Source: Butyrivibrio sp. M55 (GTDB lineage Bacteria > Bacillota > Clostridia > Lachnospirales > Lachnospiraceae). Taken from it: a stretch of DNA of 64,000 bases. The DNA lies in the NCBI RefSeq assembly GCF_900116865.1, contig NZ_FPCD01000012.1, forward strand, positions 1 through 64,000. Reading direction: 5' to 3'. The position numbers and the translations under genes were made by a program. Of the stretch, positions 60,287-64,000 are shown one piece after another. The notes beneath the pieces are model-generated. The model saw only the letters and a program-made list of their open reading frames with translations, did not search any database and was not told the origin of the DNA. Numbering within the stretch: position 1 is the first letter of the stretch; each line of letters opens with the position of its first letter.

Positions 60287-60592
60287 TAGGCAGTGAAGAT
60301 TTTTTAACTCGCAATGCCTAGATTAAGAATGTCCTGAATCTAAGCAGATAAATTTGCGCTTTATTTTTTATCCCTCTCTGACTAGATTTAAGAAAAAAAA
60401 ATATAAGCAGTGCCTCTACCAATTTTTTCTATAGATAACAGCAAAATACCTCTGCTCATAATGAAAACAGTGTAAATATGAGCAGTAATCATCCTCAAAA
60501 AGCAAATGCCTATTTCAAAATAGTTGGGAATATAAGCAGTGAAAAGACTCTAAACGTCACTGACTATATTGTGAAAATAGAATTTATAGCAG
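60287..60592 (-). repeat. Degenerate 54-bp hairpin array upstream of copy 2
   Basis: Motif AAGCAG/GAGCAG/TAGGCAG recurs at about 60288, 60342, 60405, 60480, 60534 and 60587, several at 53-54 bp. Hairpins: TGCCTAGATT (60315-60324) with AATCTAAGCA (60337-60346), G-U only at one position on the minus strand; CTGCTCATA (60452-60460) with TATGAGCAG (60477-60485), perfect; TGCCTATTT (60507-60515) with the arm ending at 60538; CTGACTATA (60560-60568) with TATAGCAG (60585-60592). Far more eroded than the first array. Confidence 0.65.
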
Positions 60593-60637
60593 TTTTTCAG
60601 ACTAAAAACCGCTTCAAACATTATATACCTAATCCAA

Positions 60638-60670
60638 AAAAGTGACCACTATTTTTTAGTGATCACTTTT
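60638..60670. terminator. Bidirectional hairpin upstream of the second array
   Basis: AAAAGTGACCACTA (60638-60651) pairs with TAGTGATCACTTTT (60657-60670) with one wobble and a T5 loop. Could end transcripts from rlmD that pass the direct repeats. Confidence 0.65.
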
Positions 60671-60697
60671 CATAAAAAATAAACTCATTACTTAGCC

Positions 60698-60855
60698 ACG
60701 ACTTGGCTTCGTGGACATCTATCGCATGGACAGCGTCGTCCTTCAGACTTCACAAGGAAGTTCTGCTCTCGCGCTAAGCGCGAGCCGGAACAACAGTCTT
60801 CTGTAAACTCAATCCGCGCTTTCAGCTTGATTTCGTTAAGAGAACGACTGTTTCA
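60698..60855 (-). repeat. 158-bp direct repeat, copy 1 (orphan methyltransferase 3' end)
   Basis: Nearly identical (six differences) to 60888-61045, offset exactly 190 bases. On the minus strand it encodes ETVVLLTKSS and a stop, the C terminus of an RlmD-type methyltransferase, without the rest of a gene. It includes a CTCGCG/CGCGAG hairpin near 60767-60785. Confidence 0.85.
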
Positions 60856-60887
60856 GCGGTTCGATGTCTCCACTCAGCCTACGTCTT

Positions 60888-61045
60888 ACGACTTGGCTTC
60901 GTGGACATCTATCGCATGGACAGCGTCGTCCTTCAGACTTCACAAGGAAGTTCTGCTCTCGCGCTTCGCGCGAGCCAGAACAACAGTCTTCTGTAAACTC
61001 AATCCGCGCTTTCAGCTTGATTTCGTTAACAGACAGACTGTTTCA
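60888..61045 (-). repeat. 158-bp direct repeat, copy 2 (overlaps rlmD 3' end)
   Basis: The second copy covers the last codons of the methyltransferase gene (ETVCLLTKSS, stop at 61012) and 124 bases beyond. The GC hairpin keeps its CTCGCG/CGCGAG stem while two loop bases differ from copy 1. Confidence 0.85.
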
Positions 61046-62313
61046 ATGCTCCTTGTAAACGGGAACATATCTACAGGGATTGCTTTCTTCACCTTATAGC
61101 CGCCTTTTGTGATAAACTCAAGGTCTCGCGCGAGAGAATCAGGACTACATGAGATGTAGACAATCTTCTTTGGCGAAAGATTTATCATTGAATTGATAAA
61201 TTCAATTGTTGAGCCTGAACGCGGCGGATCCATGAATACAACATCCGCTTTGTCTCCGGAGTCAGCCATCTGCTGCATGAATTTGGTGGCGTCATTTTTG
61301 TAGAAGGTGATATTCTTAACTTCATTTATCTTGGCATTTAATATGGCATCCTTTACCGCATCGCCATTGAGCTCAACACTTATAACCTCTTTAACATGAG
61401 GACTTGCGATTATTCCGATCGTGCCAACGCCGCTGTAGCAGTCAAGTGCAATCTCATCGCCGGAGAAGTCAGCCATATCGATTGCAGTCTTGTACAAAAG
61501 CTCAGTCTGAACAGGATTAACCTGGTAGAAAGACTTAGGGCTTATCTTAAACTTCATTCCGCAGCATGTATCATAGATAAATCCGGGGCCGTAAAGAGGC
61601 TTCTCTTTATCACCGAGTATCATGCTTGTCTGCTTGTCATTTACGTTAAGGACAATCGTCGTAATCTCGGGATGCTCTTTTCTGAGCGCCTTAACAAAGT
61701 TATTCTTAGACGGGAAAATAGGTGATACCGTAACAAGAACAACCATTATCTCCCCGCTGTATCTGCCTATTCTGATAAGCACATGGCGAAGAAGGCCAAA
61801 ACCATTATCTTCATCATAGGTCTTTATCTTAAACGACCTGAGCATTCCCCTGATAGAAGCAATAATGGCATCTGCCTTTTGATCCTCAAGTAGACAACTC
61901 TCTACAGGCACAACTTCGTGGCTTCCCTCTTTGTAAATTCCCGAAATGGGATTGCCCTTCCTGTCATGACTGAACACCGCATGAACCTTGCATCTGTAAT
62001 GCTCAGGCTTCTCCATTCCGATAAATGACTCAACCTTGGTATACGGCTCAAGAAGCTCTGCAAGACGCGCGTGCTTTAAGTTAAGCTGTTTCTTATATGG
62101 TGTATCTATCATCTGGCAAGCTCCGCACTTCTTGAAATACGGGCATCTGCTCTTTTTTACGGCAGCACTCTTGTCATTACCGTTTTCTTTAACTCCCGTT
62201 CTCTTCTGAGGATTTCCGGCCACGCTTTTTCTCGAAGCCTCACCCTTAAAAGGTTTACGTGCCGTCTTTGCCTTTTCAGTATTCTTTTTATAAACATTCT
62301 TTTTCTCAGCCAT
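61012..62313 (-). CDS. 23S rRNA (uracil-5-)-methyltransferase, RlmD/RumA family
   Basis: SAM-dependent enzyme making 5-methyluridine in 23S rRNA. About 433 residues: a basic low-complexity N terminus (about 1-55), an iron-sulfur cluster motif CPYFKKCGACQMIDTPY (about 58-74), SAM motif LDCYSGVGTIGIIA, catalytic Cys in YISCSPDSLARDL, and VVFMDPPRSG. The start at ATG 62313 is preceded by GGAG six bases away; the longer frame is unlikely. The protein stops right after ETVCLLTKSS, inside a direct repeat whose other copy encodes ETVVLL, closer to the family norm. Site (U747 or U1939) cannot be told. Confidence 0.92.
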   Translation of the reverse strand: MAEKKNVYKKNTEKAKTARKPFKGEASRKSVAGNPQKRTGVKENGNDKSAAVKKSRCPYFKKCGACQMIDTPYKKQLNLKHARLAELLEPYTKVESFIGMEKPEHYRCKVHAVFSHDRKGNPISGIYKEGSHEVVPVESCLLEDQKADAIIASIRGMLRSFKIKTYDEDNGFGLLRHVLIRIGRYSGEIMVVLVTVSPIFPSKNNFVKALRKEHPEITTIVLNVNDKQTSMILGDKEKPLYGPGFIYDTCCGMKFKISPKSFYQVNPVQTELLYKTAIDMADFSGDEIALDCYSGVGTIGIIASPHVKEVISVELNGDAVKDAILNAKINEVKNITFYKNDATKFMQQMADSGDKADVVFMDPPRSGSTIEFINSMINLSPKKIVYISCSPDSLARDLEFITKGGYKVKKAIPVDMFPFTRSIETVCLLTKSS

Positions 62314-62347
62314 AAGAATCTCCAAAAATAAGTGATCTATATATAAA

Positions 62348-62394
62348 AGCATTTCGCTCGCGAAATGCTAGCGCGAGCGGTATTGCGAAGCAAT
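62348..62394. repeat. Overlapping GC-rich palindromes upstream of the methyltransferase
   Basis: AGCATTTCG/CGAAATGCT (62348-62369), CGCTCGCG (62355-62362) pairing alternatively with CGCGAGCG (62372-62379), and ATTGC/GCAAT (62382-62394). Structure resembles the cluster at 12943-13015. May act as the terminator of the upstream small gene or as a mobile palindromic unit. Confidence 0.6.
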
Positions 62395-62472
62395 TATTTT
62401 CCCTTCCGTGAGCTGCGCATCCAATAAAAAATAGAGGAAACAATGTCTCCCCTATTCTGCATGCTCAACTTA

Positions 62473-62856
62473 TCATTCGTCGTCAGAAATTTCTTCAATC
62501 TTTAAAGCAGGTAATATCATAGGATCGGGCTGTGACTTAACAGCTTCGCTTCTTCTGCGAATTCGATCCTCAGCATCAAAATCGCCGTAGTCTTTATACT
62601 TGATTCCATCAATTCCTTCGGAAATCTCTTTCGCTCTCGCAAGCTCATTTTTATTTATCTTGAATGTACAAACAATCTTGTTGCCTTTTCTGTCGAACAA
62701 TCTCTGCAAAAAAGACTTGTCCTGCCATTCTATGAAATATGATATCCTATGCGCAAGAAAGCGCTCCTCAAGCATTTTCTTGGAATCAATGCTGTATACC
62801 CTGCAAAAAGGTATCTCATTGTTAAAAACCTGATTTGTCTGGATAATAGATGACAT
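62473..62856 (-). CDS. Hypothetical protein
   Basis: A 127-residue soluble protein that I do not recognise. It has a mixed alpha-beta N-terminal part (VFNNEIPFCRVYSIDSKKMLEERFLAHRISYFIEWQ) with FDRKGNKIVCTFKINKNELARAKEI, and an acidic tail ending EEISDDE. GTGAGG stands about seven bases before ATG. No signal peptide. It lies between the methyltransferase and DUF4097 genes on the same strand. Confidence 0.65.
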   Translation of the reverse strand: MSSIIQTNQVFNNEIPFCRVYSIDSKKMLEERFLAHRISYFIEWQDKSFLQRLFDRKGNKIVCTFKINKNELARAKEISEGIDGIKYKDYGDFDAEDRIRRRSEAVKSQPDPMILPALKIEEISDDE

Positions 62857-62984
62857 AAAAACCTCACAAAAAAATACAATTTATAGGAAACGCCTAACCT
62901 CCCAGCATTCCTACGATATTGATTATACCTTAGAGGTTTCATTCTTTCAATTATTCTTTTAACCAAAAACAATTCAATTATCGG

Positions 62985-63740
62985 TTATTTGATATTCACA
63001 TCGCCCATAGCACTCTCAACATTGATAGTTCCATTGCTGCCCGGCTTGGTATATTTATTTGATACAGTTTCTCCGTCAACCTTGCATTTTCCCATTGCGA
63101 CATCAAGTTCCAGACCATACTCTGAAATATCTTTTACAAGATCCGCCTCAAAATTTCCCATTGCAAGCTCTGCGTCAATAGTTATGACATCAACGTTCTT
63201 AAGGGACACATCACCCATATCGGCTTCCAGGTCAATACTGTCAACAGAAAGATCCTCTATGCCAATGTCGCCCATCGCGCACTCAATATCCATCTTTTTA
63301 GCTGAAACGCCCAAAATATCGGCATCTCCAAGAGCACATTGAAACGTAATTTCTTCAAGCGCCGTACCTTCAGGCACCGTTATTGTCAACTTATTGTCGA
63401 CGCCATGCATATTTCTCTTGTTTGGTTTAAAAATATTAAAACCTACACTATTTGTTTTGCGCTGATAAACCTCAAGAGTATCATTGTCCGCTTTAAACTC
63501 AGGCAAAAGTTCTTTTAACCCGGAAAAACTTGCAGAAAACTTATCGCCGGTAGTAACAGTCATATCTACAAGACCTGCATCAACATCTATCTTTTTGAAA
63601 CTGTCAAAGTCGTAACTGACATCTACAACTTCATCGGTTTTATCCTTATTTCCAAAAAGTCCGTACATATGATAGGCACTGCCAAAAACCACCGCACCAA
63701 AAGTGATTGCAGCCAATATTATCAAATATATCTTTTTCAT
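62985..63740 (-). CDS. DUF4097-type beta-helix membrane protein
   Basis: The 251-residue protein has one N-terminal membrane segment (about 5-25) and a repetitive beta region like the DUF4097/toastrack domain. The phrase AMGD or AMGN recurs on successive turns (CAMGDIGIEDL, EADMGDVSLKNV, ELAMGNFEADL, DVAMGKCKVDG, ESAMGDVNIK). Genes of this kind often follow PspC- or HTH-type membrane stress genes, as the partial upstream gene here may be. Role probably in envelope stress; inference. Confidence 0.85.
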   Translation of the reverse strand: MKKIYLIILAAITFGAVVFGSAYHMYGLFGNKDKTDEVVDVSYDFDSFKKIDVDAGLVDMTVTTGDKFSASFSGLKELLPEFKADNDTLEVYQRKTNSVGFNIFKPNKRNMHGVDNKLTITVPEGTALEEITFQCALGDADILGVSAKKMDIECAMGDIGIEDLSVDSIDLEADMGDVSLKNVDVITIDAELAMGNFEADLVKDISEYGLELDVAMGKCKVDGETVSNKYTKPGSNGTINVESAMGDVNIK

Positions 63741-63757
63741 TTATTTCTCCCGCTCCA

Positions 63758-64000
63758 TCACCACTTGGTATTAAAAAGAGACTTCATAATGCCGTTAAAA
63801 ACTGCCGCAAGCGGCCATATGATCCATGTAATATGCCAGTCAAACGAAATAAAACTCCAGATTATGTATATACATGTGACCGTTCTCCAATAAACCGACA
63901 TCACCTCTGCCGCTTTCTTTTTATCCGTATATGGTTCTTTTGTAGCGCGAACGGCTTCGTAATTGCCGGCAACCGTTCCTGTACCGTTAAGAGAAAGAAG
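63758..64000 (-). CDS. C-terminal fragment of a membrane protein (cut by window end)
   Basis: The last 80 codons and stop of a gene running off the right edge. The readable part has a soluble stretch (GNYEAVRATKEPYTDKKKAAEVM) then hydrophobic helices (VYWRTVTCIYIIWSFISFDWHITWIIWPLAAVF) and ends FNTKW. This resembles the C terminus of HTH or PspC-like membrane proteins that precede DUF4097 genes. It ends 18 bases before the DUF4097 start, so one operon is likely. Confidence 0.65.
   Translation of the reverse strand, partial: LLSLNGTGTVAGNYEAVRATKEPYTDKKKAAEVMSVYWRTVTCIYIIWSFISFDWHITWIIWPLAAVFNGIMKSLFNTKW

Noticed and set aside
60827-61099. Plus-strand gene in the direct repeats
   Set aside because: It is antisense to the end of the methyltransferase gene and arises because the repeat is copied; no ribosome site.

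Overview
The window looks like a chromosomal segment of a polysaccharide-degrading Lachnospiraceae bacterium, most like Butyrivibrio or Pseudobutyrivibrio. The reasons are Clostridia-type Shine-Dalgarno sites (GGAGG a few bases before ATG), AT-rich promoters, a GH3 beta-glucosidase with the reversed domain order described for rumen Butyrivibrio and Ruminococcus enzymes, and a mannan-utilisation locus of the Roseburia/Butyrivibrio kind. The genus is an inference. I saw no rRNA, tRNA, insertion sequence or CRISPR array.

Layout. 1-1.9 kb: a PD-(D/E)XK-like gene of unknown function with a 13-unit, 54-bp hairpin array just upstream. 1.9-18.1 kb: mostly housekeeping genes: rho, hflC/hflK, an AzgA purine permease, a CPBP-like membrane protein, a NAD-linked group (NAD-kinase-like protein, SPFH protein, NrtR-type Nudix regulator with apparent operators), an ABC-F protein, a PMT-type glycosyltransferase with a secreted DUF5722 protein, truA, and queT under a preQ1-I-like riboswitch. 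18.2-23.5 kb: a tandem family of diverging small lipoproteins. 23.7-28.7 kb: the permuted GH3, an MBL-CinA fusion and an AlkD-like protein. 28.7-32.6 kb: a YtrA-type GntR/ABC operon with duplicated membrane genes.

32.6-50.6 kb is one co-oriented mannan locus. Beta-mannooligosaccharides enter through a binding protein and two permeases. They are deacetylated by two cytoplasmic SGNH esterases, lose galactose to a GH36, are shortened by a cytoplasmic GH26 and a GH2 beta-mannosidase, then go through mannobiose 2-epimerase and a GH130 phosphorylase. Mannose enters glycolysis through a ROK kinase and ManA. Two LacI repressors and a shared motif, TTAAGTTAATTTAA, at the three promoter regions suggest one regulon. 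50.9-56.5 kb is a LacI-controlled sucrose ABC/sucrose phosphorylase operon. Neither ABC system has its own ATPase.

56.7-64 kb is accessory: an amidase-holin lysis pair facing an XRE regulator with shared operator-like motifs, a small gene with a promoter-embedded SOS box, a second copy of the PD-(D/E)XK-like gene with its own degenerate 54-bp hairpin array, a 158-bp direct repeat derived from the 3' end of the neighbouring RNA methyltransferase gene, and a DUF4097-type protein. The best candidate for something undescribed is the twice-occurring pairing of the nuclease-fold gene with an upstream hairpin array whose stems co-vary.
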